Shown here piece after piece: positions 56,362-64,000 of a stretch of 64,000 nt of DNA. The stretch spans positions 186,001-250,000 of the forward strand of contig NZ_WTTB01000003.1 in assembly GCF_009828835.1 (NCBI RefSeq), written 5' to 3'. The position numbers and the translations under genes are program-made. The DNA comes from Erysipelothrix urinaevulpis. Lineage in GTDB: Bacteria > Bacillota_I > Bacilli_A > Erysipelotrichales > Erysipelotrichaceae. The notes under the pieces were generated by a model. It did no database searches and was not told the origin of the DNA. It saw only the letters and a list, made by a program, of their open reading frames with translations. Numbering within the stretch: position 1 is the stretch's first letter; the number at the start of each line of letters is the position of its first letter.

Positions 56362-57160
56362 CTTCGTCACCTCCAGTTGATTCAATAGACTTTATTTTTG
56401 TATTCATTTGGAAATCATAAATTGCAATTGCTAAACCAATTAAAGCAATAATTAAGAGTGCTGAATCTTTCAAGGATCCAATTCCACCAACAATGGATGC
56501 GAATGCAAATCCAAGTAAGAAGAATCCCCAAAGTTCACCAGACAACATAATTTTCATTAAAATAGCAAATCCAACATAACGCATCATGTTACCAGCAGCT
56601 GCTAATCCAGCCATAAACCAACTGTTATCTGCTGCCCATTGCATGATACTTGAACTCATTCCTGTACCGACCTTCATTCCAATCATGACGATAATTGCAA
56701 ATAATGTACCAATGATTAACATACCAAGATAATTTATTCGCTCAATCCCTTTAGGATCAGCATTCTCAGCTGCAAGATCTGCTCTTGCCATTAAAGGTGA
56801 CATTAATGTAAATGCAGTTGTAACGGCATACTGTCCAAGCAATGCGAATGGAACGGCTAGACCGACTGCAGCACTTGCATCAATACCTTGAATACTTATT
56901 GCAAACACTGTTGCCATGATTCCACCGATAACTGCGTTAGGTGGCTGTGCACCTCCAATAGGCATACTACCGATTTGAATCAGTTGATATGTACCCCCTA
57001 CTGCTAAACCAATCCCAATATCTCCTAAGATCCAACCAACAATCGGGCCAAGCACAATAGGTTGATACAAGGACTCTAGAAAGCTAAATTGGTCAATTGC
57101 AGCAATAAAGGCGACGATAAATACTAATACATATTGTACTATTGTAAAGTCTGCTCCCAC
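56351..57160 (-). CDS. agaC: PTS mannose-family EIIC
   Basis: A 269 aa membrane subunit with about seven hydrophobic segments. DQFSFLESLYQPIVLGPIVG and IQIGSMPIGGAQPPNAVIGG match the mannose/N-acetylgalactosamine IIC family. The start is GTG at 57160, 7 nt after GGAGG. It lies between IIB and IID genes in one operon. Confidence 0.88.
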   Translation of the reverse strand: MGADFTIVQYVLVFIVAFIAAIDQFSFLESLYQPIVLGPIVGWILGDIGIGLAVGGTYQLIQIGSMPIGGAQPPNAVIGGIMATVFAISIQGIDASAAVGLAVPFALLGQYAVTTAFTLMSPLMARADLAAENADPKGIERINYLGMLIIGTLFAIIVMIGMKVGTGMSSSIMQWAADNSWFMAGLAAAGNMMRYVGFAILMKIMLSGELWGFFLLGFAFASIVGGIGSLKDSALLIIALIGLAIAIYDFQMNTKIKSIESTGGDEDGI

Positions 57161-57172
57161 TTTTTTTCCTCC

Positions 57173-57652
57173 TTATTCTTTCAAAATTTTATCTATGTTC
57201 TCTTTGGATTCGTTTGGTACTTTTTGAATTTCCAAAACGACACCCAGGTCATTCAATTTTTTAAATGCTTCGACATCCGCATCATCAACAGCGACAGTTT
57301 GTGCTACTTGTCTTTTTCCATTGGACATGTGCATATTTCCAATATTTACCTTTTTTATTGGAACACCACCCTCAACAAGTGTTAAGACATCTTGAGGGCT
57401 TTCACAAATAATGAAAATTTTCTGCTTCGACGATGCTTTATGAATCGTTCCAATAGTCTTTTCTAAGGTCCAATAACGTGTTGTAGCATAACTTGGTGCT
57501 GCCATATTCATAAGACCTTGTCTCATTTTATTTGTAGACACCTCATCATTTGCTACCAATAGTAAATTGGCTCCTACACTTGATGACCACTGAGTTGCAA
57601 CTTGACCATGAATCAAACGATTGTCGATTCGAGTCAGAACAATATTTGGCAT
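57173..57652 (-). CDS. agaB: PTS mannose-family EIIB (galactosamine type)
   Basis: A 159 aa phosphocarrier. RIDNRLIHGQVATQW contains the active-site His15, and the continuation NLLLVANDEVSTNKMRQGLM is closest to the AgaB/GalNAc subgroup in my recollection. It opens the IIB-IIC-IID operon, divergent from the AraC regulator. The IIA partner lies at 59348-59776. Confidence 0.88.
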   Translation of the reverse strand: MPNIVLTRIDNRLIHGQVATQWSSSVGANLLLVANDEVSTNKMRQGLMNMAAPSYATTRYWTLEKTIGTIHKASSKQKIFIICESPQDVLTLVEGGVPIKKVNIGNMHMSNGKRQVAQTVAVDDADVEAFKKLNDLGVVLEIQKVPNESKENIDKILKE

Positions 57653-57668
57653 ACAATACCTCCTCCTA

Positions 57669-57682
57669 TGTAAGCGCTTAAT
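57669..57682. promoter_or_regulatory. cre-like site upstream of agaBCD
   Basis: TGTAAGCGCTTAAT has a perfect TAAGCGCTTA palindrome but lacks the terminal CA of the cre consensus. It lies in the leader of agaB, downstream of a weak promoter (CATAAT on the minus strand near 57699-57704). The poor -35 there fits dependence on the divergent AraC activator. Confidence 0.55.
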
Positions 57683-57826
57683 CTTTGTACATTCTAATTA
57701 TGACATAGTTTCACATAAATTAATTTACACTATTCATTTGCATGTTTGCACTTTTGACCAAGAAAATATTAAAACTTTGTAAATTCGCAAAGAACGTATA
57801 TACTTAATTAAAGGGGGATGCATAAA

Positions 57827-59017
57827 ATGTATCTAAAAACGACAAGTCCACAGTACTATAATTTTGGTTATATTTCCGATGCTAAACACACATATGATAT
57901 TGAACAAAGAATATACTCTAATCGTAAACCCGGCTTTTACAAAGCGTTTGACTGTGAAGTTTCCTATAAGGTCAATGATGGGATTGCTCTTTTAGTTTTA
58001 TTGGATGAAAACAACGAACACCATCAATTTGTCATTCACCGAGAATCTGTTGTTCATGAGAATATCCCTCATGTTCTTATACCATTAACAGACTATGTAA
58101 ATCTTGATGTCTCCAAATTTACAAACAATTCATTCAAAGAAAAAACTATCCCTACACAAGAATCGATCAAGTACCAACCCATTCAATCAGAAGTTTATGT
58201 TTCAGATATTTACTCTTATTATTATAGTGTTAAAGGTCAACGTTACTTTTTCTTAGGAGAATCTCATTCGTATTGGGAACTTACATATGTAGATACAGGC
58301 GAACTTATTTCAACCGTTGATGGTATTGAACATACCTTAAGCAGTCAAAATATAATGATATATTTCCCGCAACAATTTCATCAACAGAAAATTAAAACAG
58401 GTAAAGCATGTTCCTATTTAACGATTATGTTTGATTTAAAAGTATCAAGTGAGAATGTTTTTGACTTGAAAAACAAAGTGTTAGAATGTACTGATGATAT
58501 TCGTCATCTTATTCAACAGTATATTAAACAAGCAACATTAATGGAGTCTCACAATCAGCCTTATTCTCGAAGTTTAATGATTGCTCACCTTCAAGAAATC
58601 ATTGTCTATCTTTTACAAAACAATGCTGGCGTGAGCGATGAATTATTCCTCACAAGTGCAAACCCTGTTCAGACAAACTTTGAAAATGAAACAATTGATG
58701 AAATCAATAGCTTCATCCTTAGAAATATGGATAAAAACCTCACTGTAACGGATCTATGCGAGCACTTCTCATTTAGTCGCTCCTCATTACAGCTTCTCTT
58801 TAAAAAGCATTTGGGCTTACCACCCAAAGAGTACATCAATGACTTAAAGATGAAAGAAGCACAGCGTTTGGTCAGTTCGAATAAATATACATTAACTGAA
58901 GTTGCTCATCGATTAGGCTTCAGTTCAATTCACTATTTCTCTAGAAAATTTAAATCGCATTTTGGCATTACACCCAGTGAATATTCTCGTTCGATTTTTA
59001 AATCCAATGAGGTATAA
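57827..59017 (+). CDS. AraC-family transcriptional regulator
   Basis: A 396 aa regulator. The N-terminal half (about 1-270) is a sensor with a cupin-like stretch (YVDTGELISTVDGIEHTLS, then MIYFPQQFHQQ). The C-terminal AraC domain (about 290-390) has LTVTDLCEHFSFSRSSLQLL and LTEVAHRLGFSSIHYFSRKF. The start at 57827 gives 9 nt from GGGGG; an in-frame ATG three codons earlier abuts the RBS. It sits between the two halves of the galactosamine PTS locus and probably activates both. Confidence 0.9.
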   Translation: MYLKTTSPQYYNFGYISDAKHTYDIEQRIYSNRKPGFYKAFDCEVSYKVNDGIALLVLLDENNEHHQFVIHRESVVHENIPHVLIPLTDYVNLDVSKFTNNSFKEKTIPTQESIKYQPIQSEVYVSDIYSYYYSVKGQRYFFLGESHSYWELTYVDTGELISTVDGIEHTLSSQNIMIYFPQQFHQQKIKTGKACSYLTIMFDLKVSSENVFDLKNKVLECTDDIRHLIQQYIKQATLMESHNQPYSRSLMIAHLQEIIVYLLQNNAGVSDELFLTSANPVQTNFENETIDEINSFILRNMDKNLTVTDLCEHFSFSRSSLQLLFKKHLGLPPKEYINDLKMKEAQRLVSSNKYTLTEVAHRLGFSSIHYFSRKFKSHFGITPSEYSRSIFKSNEV

Positions 59018-59046
59018 AAAAACGATCACAATCATGATCGTTTTTT
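59017..59046. terminator. bidirectional terminator overlapping yajC stop
   Basis: The arms AAAAAACGATCA (59017-59028) and TGATCGTTTTTT (59035-59046) pair perfectly around CAATCA. It serves the AraC gene (+) and the kbaZ-agaS-IIA-yajC transcript (-), whose last stop codon lies within it. Confidence 0.92.
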
Positions 59047-59332
59047 AGTTAATTATATTGTTGATGCTATACAGTGCAACTTCAATTTCGCTTCCATCAT
59101 GCAACTTAATGATTGCACTCACATCTTTATCTTTAACCCTTACAAATTGACCGATTAAACCATTTGCAAATAAAACTTGGTCGCCTGGTTTTAAAGTGTC
59201 AATGAGTGTTCCACTCCGATTCTCTGTTTTTTTCATTACACTTTTAGTTCTAAAAAAATAAACGCCAATAATTGCAATAATAATAATGATAACGGTCATT
59301 GCTGTGTACAATACAACGTGCCAAGGTGTCAT
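59045..59332 (-). CDS. yajC: YajC-like preprotein translocase auxiliary subunit
   Basis: A 95 aa membrane protein: one helix (about 8-28, VVLYTAMTVIIIIIAIIGVY) followed by the YajC core GTLIDTLKPGDQVLFANGLIG and IIKLHDGSEIEVALYSI. Canonical YajC associates with SecDF. A copy inside a sugar PTS operon is recurrent in Bacillota, which hints at a second role near the permease. Last gene of the kbaZ-agaS-IIA-yajC operon. Confidence 0.85.
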   Translation of the reverse strand: MTPWHVVLYTAMTVIIIIIAIIGVYFFRTKSVMKKTENRSGTLIDTLKPGDQVLFANGLIGQFVRVKDKDVSAIIKLHDGSEIEVALYSINNIIN

Positions 59333-59347
59333 CGTAATTTCCCCTTT

Positions 59348-59776
59348 CTAGATACCATCGCTTTCGTTTTCTTCTGTATCTAAATCTTCATAGACAAATC
59401 GGTAGACTTGATCTTTCCCTGTTTGTTCAGCATTCATTGCTAGGTCTTTTGCTGTTTCTATAAACTGTCTGGACATAATGGCTTCAATCAACATGGCAAG
59501 ATTGGTTCCAGTTAAAACCTCACAGTGTTCATATTGACTTGCGACCATCACACTTTCCCTAAACGGCGTTCCTCCCTTTAAATCAGTAAAAATTAGTGTT
59601 CCTTTATCACTAGAGACTGCATCAATTGCTTGTTTTAAATTATCAAGTAATTGATGTTCTTCGCCTTCCAAGAAGGACAAAACCTCAAATGAATCTTGTG
59701 GACCTGCGATCAATTCAACGGCAGTTTTCAATCCATTTGCAAATTCACCATGTCCTACAACTACAATTCCAATCAT
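59348..59776 (-). CDS. agaF: PTS mannose-family EIIA
   Basis: A 142 aa EIIA domain. IGIVVVGHGEFANG holds the phosphorylated His9, and GTLIFTDLKGGTPFRESV is the conserved active-site loop. It donates phosphate to the IIB encoded at 57173-57652. Its ATG overlaps the agaS stop by 4 nt. Confidence 0.92.
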   Translation of the reverse strand: MIGIVVVGHGEFANGLKTAVELIAGPQDSFEVLSFLEGEEHQLLDNLKQAIDAVSSDKGTLIFTDLKGGTPFRESVMVASQYEHCEVLTGTNLAMLIEAIMSRQFIETAKDLAMNAEQTGKDQVYRFVYEDLDTEENESDGI

Positions 59777-60936
59777 GATGCTTCCTCCTCAAAGTCATAT
59801 AAGATTACGCCTTGAACAACACGGTTTACTTCACCACTTGGCCAAGGATTGTCAGGTCCCTTGCCTACTTGCAACGCTTTAAATAACGACATCATTTGAA
59901 CATACAAAGAACTCGCCAAAACCGAGAGGTCTTTACTTGAATTATAGGTTACCGGAAGATAAATATCAACCAATGACTCAAGATCATGATCATGTAACTT
60001 ATCAACAACCATAATTTTGTTCCCTTTTCTTTGACTTGCTACTTCTTTGATTAAATCAATTTGGTACTTACGAGTGTAGTGATTGTTTGACATCAAGACA
60101 ACCATCAAGGTTTCACTATTTAAGATTGATTTAGGTCCATGTCTAAAGCCTAAAGGGGTATTATAGGCTACAACAGTCTCACCAGCAGTTAACTCTAACA
60201 TTTTTAATGATGCTTCATGGGCCAATGCCTCAAGTTCATCATCACCAATATAAACAATACGGTTAAAATCAAAGGAATCAATGATTGCTTCTATTTTTTT
60301 GTAATCGTTTAATCGTATATCATTCGCTTTTTCTATTGCTTCATCTACTAACTCTTTTTCTGACTCGATTGTATCAAGATTAAAAGCCAAATATGCAGCT
60401 AAAACCATGTTCGTATAGCTACTTGTCATTGCAAAAGATTGATCATTTGTTTCAGGAGGCAACTTAATCGAATAGTAATTTTCACCTTCTCTTAACGCTA
60501 ATTTCCCCTCATGATTACATGTAATAATTAAGTGACTGACATCCGGATTTATTTGATTAGCAAGATCAACACTTGCGATAGACTCCGGTGAATTTCCACT
60601 TCTTCCAAACGAGACAAGTAAAATCTTACCTTCTTCATGAATATGACGTTTTGGATTCGCAACAATATCGGTTGTTGGAATACTTAACACGCGATCAAAG
60701 TATTTTTCTTGTAAGAGCGGAACTAGCGTTGAACCAACAAACTCACTTGTTCCAGCGCCTGTAAATATAATGGTACCTTCTTTTTTAAAAGGTTCAATAT
60801 ATGTCGATAATGAATATTTTTGATTTTCAATTAGTGTCTTTGTTTTTTCCCAAGTGTCAGGTTGTTGATAAATTTCATTGGCTGTATTGTACCCATTTAA
60901 TTCTTTCCATTTTTCAACTTTTTTACCTAAAATCAT
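59773..60936 (-). CDS. agaS: AgaS-like SIS-domain galactosamine-6-phosphate deaminase
   Basis: A 387 aa protein with two SIS sugar-phosphate isomerase domains. IIFTGAGTSEFVGSTLVPLL opens the first, LVSFGRSGNSPESIASVDLA follows, and ETVVAYNTPLGFRHGPKSIL lies in the second. AgaS deaminates and isomerises galactosamine-6-phosphate to tagatose-6-phosphate and ammonia. No agaA/nagA deacetylase is in the window, so galactosamine is the simplest substrate, or the deacetylase lies elsewhere. It lies 13 nt after the GatZ/KbaZ gene. Confidence 0.92.
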   Translation of the reverse strand: MILGKKVEKWKELNGYNTANEIYQQPDTWEKTKTLIENQKYSLSTYIEPFKKEGTIIFTGAGTSEFVGSTLVPLLQEKYFDRVLSIPTTDIVANPKRHIHEEGKILLVSFGRSGNSPESIASVDLANQINPDVSHLIITCNHEGKLALREGENYYSIKLPPETNDQSFAMTSSYTNMVLAAYLAFNLDTIESEKELVDEAIEKANDIRLNDYKKIEAIIDSFDFNRIVYIGDDELEALAHEASLKMLELTAGETVVAYNTPLGFRHGPKSILNSETLMVVLMSNNHYTRKYQIDLIKEVASQRKGNKIMVVDKLHDHDLESLVDIYLPVTYNSSKDLSVLASSLYVQMMSLFKALQVGKGPDNPWPSGEVNRVVQGVILYDFEEEAS

Positions 60937-60949
60937 AGTTCTAAGCCTC

Positions 60950-62248
60950 CTAAAATAATTTATCTATCTGTGTCGCATAGTGATAATCTTCATAATATAA
61001 CTTAATATAATCTTTAATTAAAGCAGTCGCTTCCAGTTCAATTAATCCTTTTTGAACCTTGCGATATTGATAAGGTAAATGTTGAGATAAAACATTCATA
61101 GGAATACCTGTTTCATTGATATTCTTAATGAGTGTTGTAATTGCTTTTTGAACATCATCTTGTGGTAAATAATATCGAGCACGATCACTGTAACTAAATT
61201 TGCGTTTTATAAATAACTCTTTCTCATTTCCATGATAGTGATTCTTCCAATTTTTAGGTTCTTTCATCATTGATTGTTCTAAAACATCGATAAAATTAGA
61301 AGGGTTTTCGACTAATGTGTCTTCGATATAACTTAATGCAAAGAGTGCTTCACGATAAGCAAATGTTAAAGCAGGGCCAACCTTTAAAATATTGATCCCA
61401 TCTTCGACCATTTCTCGTAAATGTTCTGGTGTTTGGTAGTCTGTTGAGTGTCCTTCAAAGACTAATTGTGGATACTTTGTTTTTAGTGTTTGACTTAAAT
61501 CTTTTGCTTTCTCTCGATTATATTGGTCAATCTCTGCATCGCCAAATTCTACCCCTGGTTGAACAACTATTCCAATCACCGCATCGAAAACTTCCATCAC
61601 ATCTAACGCAGCAAATGTTTCTTTAAATACACCATAGGTTGTTTCAAAGTCCTCAACTGATGTTACTTGCAATTCCTCTTCTTCTTCCTGAGCTCCACCT
61701 GGAATTGGGACTTCCGATCCTATAATAAATGCAGGGAAAACTGCATCTTTATTTTCTTTTAATAAATCTTGATATCCTCTCAATGCTTCTTTGGCTAAAA
61801 TTGCTGAACGTTTGGCGATTGTTGCATCCGATAATCTTTCATTTTGGTCATCATCTGCTACTCGCATTGAAGTATCTAAATGAATCTTTGTAAAACCTGC
61901 TCTTACGTATTCATATACCAAGACTTTCGCAAGTTCCATCGCTTCATCTTCATTTTTATCTGTCCATGTTAAAGGACCTAAATGATCGCCTCCTAAAATA
62001 ACCATCTCGTTTGAGATTCCTACTTTATTCGCAATATCATAAACATAATCTCTAAAGTCTGTCGGTTTCATGCCGGTATATCCACCGAATTGATCCACTT
62101 GATTAGCAGTGGACTCGATAACAACTGGTGCATCATGATCGCGTGCAAACTCTAAGGCTGCTTCAATAGCTGTTCCATTTGCAGTACAAACAGAATAAAC
62201 TCCTACTCCTTTCTTATTATTTAACTTAAACAATACATTTTTTTTCAT
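60950..62248 (-). CDS. GatZ/KbaZ-type protein, second paralogue
   Basis: A 432 aa member of the class II tagatose-bisphosphate aldolase GatZ/KbaZ family, clearly paralogous to 47859-49157. GVYSVCTANGTAIEA, GGYTGMKPTDF, LGGDHLGPLTW (86-96), KIHLDTSMRVA, EGHSTDYQTP and KVGPALTFAYREALFAL are conserved. The ATG at 62248 is chosen for GAGGTGATAGAT. First gene of kbaZ-agaS-IIA-yajC, with no kinase or catalytic KbaY nearby. Inference: a stand-alone enzyme that turns AgaS-made tagatose-6-phosphate into fructose-6-phosphate. The classical view, an aldolase helper subunit, would need partners elsewhere in the genome. Confidence 0.9.
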   Translation of the reverse strand: MKKNVLFKLNNKKGVGVYSVCTANGTAIEAALEFARDHDAPVVIESTANQVDQFGGYTGMKPTDFRDYVYDIANKVGISNEMVILGGDHLGPLTWTDKNEDEAMELAKVLVYEYVRAGFTKIHLDTSMRVADDDQNERLSDATIAKRSAILAKEALRGYQDLLKENKDAVFPAFIIGSEVPIPGGAQEEEEELQVTSVEDFETTYGVFKETFAALDVMEVFDAVIGIVVQPGVEFGDAEIDQYNREKAKDLSQTLKTKYPQLVFEGHSTDYQTPEHLREMVEDGINILKVGPALTFAYREALFALSYIEDTLVENPSNFIDVLEQSMMKEPKNWKNHYHGNEKELFIKRKFSYSDRARYYLPQDDVQKAITTLIKNINETGIPMNVLSQHLPYQYRKVQKGLIELEATALIKDYIKLYYEDYHYATQIDKLF

Positions 62249-62579
62249 ATCTATCACCTCTTATCTCAATGCTATCAAAGTTTTTTTGCTAATTATTTAG
62301 GTTTATGATGAATTCCCTTGTACAATTCAACAAAGTTATCAAGAATACGATCTAATATTGAAACATCTTCTTGATTGACTTCACACAATCCCCTTATATA
62401 ATTCACAATAAAACGAACTATTTACACTATTTATTGTCGTGATTCTTGGTGTTTTTAGGAAAATTTGTATCGTGAACAAGGAATCATCGGAATACACCTC
62501 TGTTTTGTTTGATGAATATTTTCTCTTGATTTTGGTATCTCTTGCTACCTTGGTGGAATATGATGTTGATTCAAGCAAA
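62249..62579. other. intergenic region upstream of the GatZ/AgaS operon
   Basis: A likely minus-strand promoter is TTGAAT, 17 nt, CATAAA around 62306-62334, with a TTGTACAA palindrome in its spacer region. ACAATAAA (62405-62412) and TTTATTGT (62430-62437) form an 8-bp inverted repeat with no T tract. A 65-codon reading frame here has no RBS or family resemblance. I see nothing else. Confidence 0.4.
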
Positions 62580-62624
62580 TAAAAACAACCTCTATCAACA
62601 AGGAAAGATAAAGGTTGTTTTTTA
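62580..62624 (-). terminator. terminator after the CstA-type gene
   Basis: The arms AAAAACAACCT and AGGTTGTTTTT (with inner TATC/GATA pairing) lie just after the stop at 62634, with a T tract on the minus strand. Confidence 0.8.
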
Positions 62625-62633
62625 TGTGTTTAG

Positions 62634-64000
62634 TTATTGTTCTTTTTTGAATTTTTTAACACGATACACAAAGTAGATAAATGAAGCTAGGGCAACAAGT
62701 GCTCCGACTGGATTTGAGATTGAGGTTGGTAATCCAAATCCTTCAGGTGCTTGAAGCAAGTAAGTTGCTGATACAGCAGTCATAAACACAGCTGGTAAAG
62801 TCGTCATCCAATGGGACTTGTTTTTATGGACTAAGTAACTTGATGATGTCCACAGAACAATCATCGCTAATGTTTGGTTTGACCACGAGAAATAACGCCA
62901 AATAATATCAAAGTTCATTCGGGTTAAGACAAAGCTAACCGCAAACAATGGAATCGCAAGAATTAATCTATTTTTCTTTTCAACTTGATTAAAATTCATC
63001 GCATCCGCAATCGTCAGACGAGCTGATCTAAATGCTGTATCTCCTGAAGTAATTGGAGCAGCGATAACACCAATGATTGCTAGTATTCCACCAAATTTCC
63101 CTAACATTGCTAAAGATATATGATTTACAACAGCTCCTGGTTGTCCGCCACCAGCACCGTAATAAAACTCACCTAATCCTTCAACGCCACCAAAGAATGC
63201 CATTGCAGCTGCCGCCCAAATGATAGCGATAATTCCTTCCGCAATCATGGCACCAAAGAACACTGGACGTCCTTGGTTTTCGTTTTGTAAGCAACGCGAC
63301 ATCATTGGAGTTTGTGTTGCATGGAATCCGCTGATCGCACCACATGCAACAGTGGTAAACAACATCGCCCAAACTGGTAATCCTTTAGGATGCAGACTTG
63401 TAAATGAGAAGGCTGGTAAGGTATAACCGCCTGTAAACAAGGAAATTCCAATTCCACCTGCCATGATTAACAATGTTAACCCAAATACAGGGTATATTTT
63501 ACCAATTATTTTATCAATCGGTAAGATTGTCGCTAAGAAATAATAAACAAAAATTATGATTAACCACGTGTCAAAGTTATCCATTCCTGGAATCCCTAGA
63601 CCTGCTAAAAGGTTTGCTGGACCCGTCATAAAGACTGTACCAACTAACATCAATAACACAACCGAGAAAACTCGCATTAACTTACGCGCCGGTTCACCTA
63701 AGTAAACACCCACAATTTCTGAAACACTTTTTCCATCATGACGAAGTGATAGCATCCCAGTAAAATAATCATGGACCCCGCCTGCAAACACACTTCCCAG
63801 TGCAATCCAAATAAATGCCATCGGCCCAAAGAGCGCACCTTGGATGGCTCCAAATATTGGTCCAAGTCCAGCAATATTTAATAACTGAATTAAGAAAACT
63901 CTCCCCTTTGACATCGGCATATAATCAACACCATCTTGTAGTCTGTAAGCCGGTGTTTCTAATTCTGGTTCTGGTCCAAAATGCTTTTCAACAATCTTAC
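62634..64000 (-). CDS. cstA: CstA-family carbon-starvation/peptide transporter, 5' end cut
   Basis: A multispanning membrane protein of the CstA family, linked in E. coli to peptide and pyruvate uptake under carbon starvation. The reading frame stays open to the window edge: about 26 codons precede the internal ATG at 63920 (including KHFGPEPELETPAYRLQDG), so that ATG is not the true start and about 454 codons are visible. NIAGLGPIFGAIQGALFGP, SVFAGGVHDYFTGMLSLRHDG and GAISGFHATQTPMMSRCLQN are CstA hallmarks. At least ten hydrophobic segments can be counted. It is unlinked in function to the adjacent galactosamine genes. Confidence 0.92.
   Translation of the reverse strand, partial: KIVEKHFGPEPELETPAYRLQDGVDYMPMSKGRVFLIQLLNIAGLGPIFGAIQGALFGPMAFIWIALGSVFAGGVHDYFTGMLSLRHDGKSVSEIVGVYLGEPARKLMRVFSVVLLMLVGTVFMTGPANLLAGLGIPGMDNFDTWLIIIFVYYFLATILPIDKIIGKIYPVFGLTLLIMAGGIGISLFTGGYTLPAFSFTSLHPKGLPVWAMLFTTVACGAISGFHATQTPMMSRCLQNENQGRPVFFGAMIAEGIIAIIWAAAAMAFFGGVEGLGEFYYGAGGGQPGAVVNHISLAMLGKFGGILAIIGVIAAPITSGDTAFRSARLTIADAMNFNQVEKKNRLILAIPLFAVSFVLTRMNFDIIWRYFSWSNQTLAMIVLWTSSSYLVHKNKSHWMTTLPAVFMTAVSATYLLQAPEGFGLPTSISNPVGALVALASFIYFVYRVKKFKKEQ

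Noticed and set aside
62405-62437. 8-bp inverted repeat with a 17-nt loop
   Set aside because: No T tract and no position relative to a promoter that would suggest a function; AT-rich repeats of this length arise by chance.
62381-62578. Small minus-strand reading frame of 65 codons
   Set aside because: No RBS, no recognisable composition or family, and it lies in AT-rich intergenic DNA with repeats. Probably chance.
63839-63920. ATG at 63920 as the start of the CstA-type gene
   Set aside because: The frame continues upstream to the window edge with CstA-like sequence and there is no RBS before this ATG.

Overview
The window comes from a low-GC Gram-positive bacterium that uses the standard code (TGA is a stop) and has strong AAGGAGG ribosome-binding sites, Bacillota-type cre boxes, PRD regulators and many PTS permeases. 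An Erysipelotrichales-like or related carbohydrate-scavenging Bacillota lineage fits, but no rRNA or marker gene is present to settle it. Almost the whole window is carbohydrate uptake and catabolism. I see no insertion sequence, prophage, CRISPR array, tRNA or rRNA. Layout: (1) 1-9220, a xylose/xyloside regulon: xylB (partial), xylA, a ROK-type xylR, an alpha-xylosidase and a three-gene ABC importer. Two promoters carry the same operator. (2) 9458-13764, a solo PLD/helicase/DUF3427 protein, a Nudix hydrolase and a membrane protein of unknown role. (3) 13793-19972, an Fbp/Afu-type ABC importer with a YesM/YesN-type two-component system, laid out like a sugar-phosphate sensing and uptake locus. 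(4) 20046-31771, one tight 11-gene operon: lactose/cellobiose-type PTS IIA-IIB-IIC, NagB/AgaI-like deaminase, aldo/keto reductase, IolE/IolI-like TIM barrel, PRD regulator, IolB, IolA, a transaldolase-family protein and IolD. (5) 31837-35859, a glucose-class EIICB, a PHP-domain hydrolase and a BglG-type antiterminator, behind a promoter with cre, RAT and terminator elements. (6) 35935-38944, a P1B metal ATPase operon with a CopZ-like protein and a cysteine-bearing Crp/Fnr regulator. (7) 39171-45003, a PRD regulator, PTS EIIBC, a lipoprotein histidine phosphatase and a 6-phospho-beta-glucosidase. (8) 45123-46946, two unknown genes. (9) 46999-54490, a lac operon: lacR, lacF, lacE, phospho-glycosidase, lacA, lacB, a GatZ/KbaZ-type protein and an EamA permease. 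(10) 54666-55367, a small membrane protein. (11) 55444-62248, a mannose-family (galactosamine-type) PTS, an AraC regulator, YajC, AgaS and a second GatZ/KbaZ-type protein. (12) 62634-64000, a 5'-truncated CstA-type transporter. Two pathway proposals stand out. First, the inositol-type operon has IolD, IolB and IolA but neither the IolC kinase nor the IolJ aldolase; a transaldolase sits in their place. It could transfer the dihydroxyacetone unit of 2-deoxy-5-keto-gluconate to glyceraldehyde-3-phosphate, giving fructose-6-phosphate and malonic semialdehyde, a logic like that of transaldolase-dependent sulfoglycolysis. Second, both routes to tagatose-6-phosphate (LacAB and AgaS) end in a stand-alone GatZ/KbaZ protein with no tagatose kinase, no LacD and no catalytic GatY/KbaY, which suggests direct 4-epimerisation to fructose-6-phosphate. 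Both are inferences from gene content.
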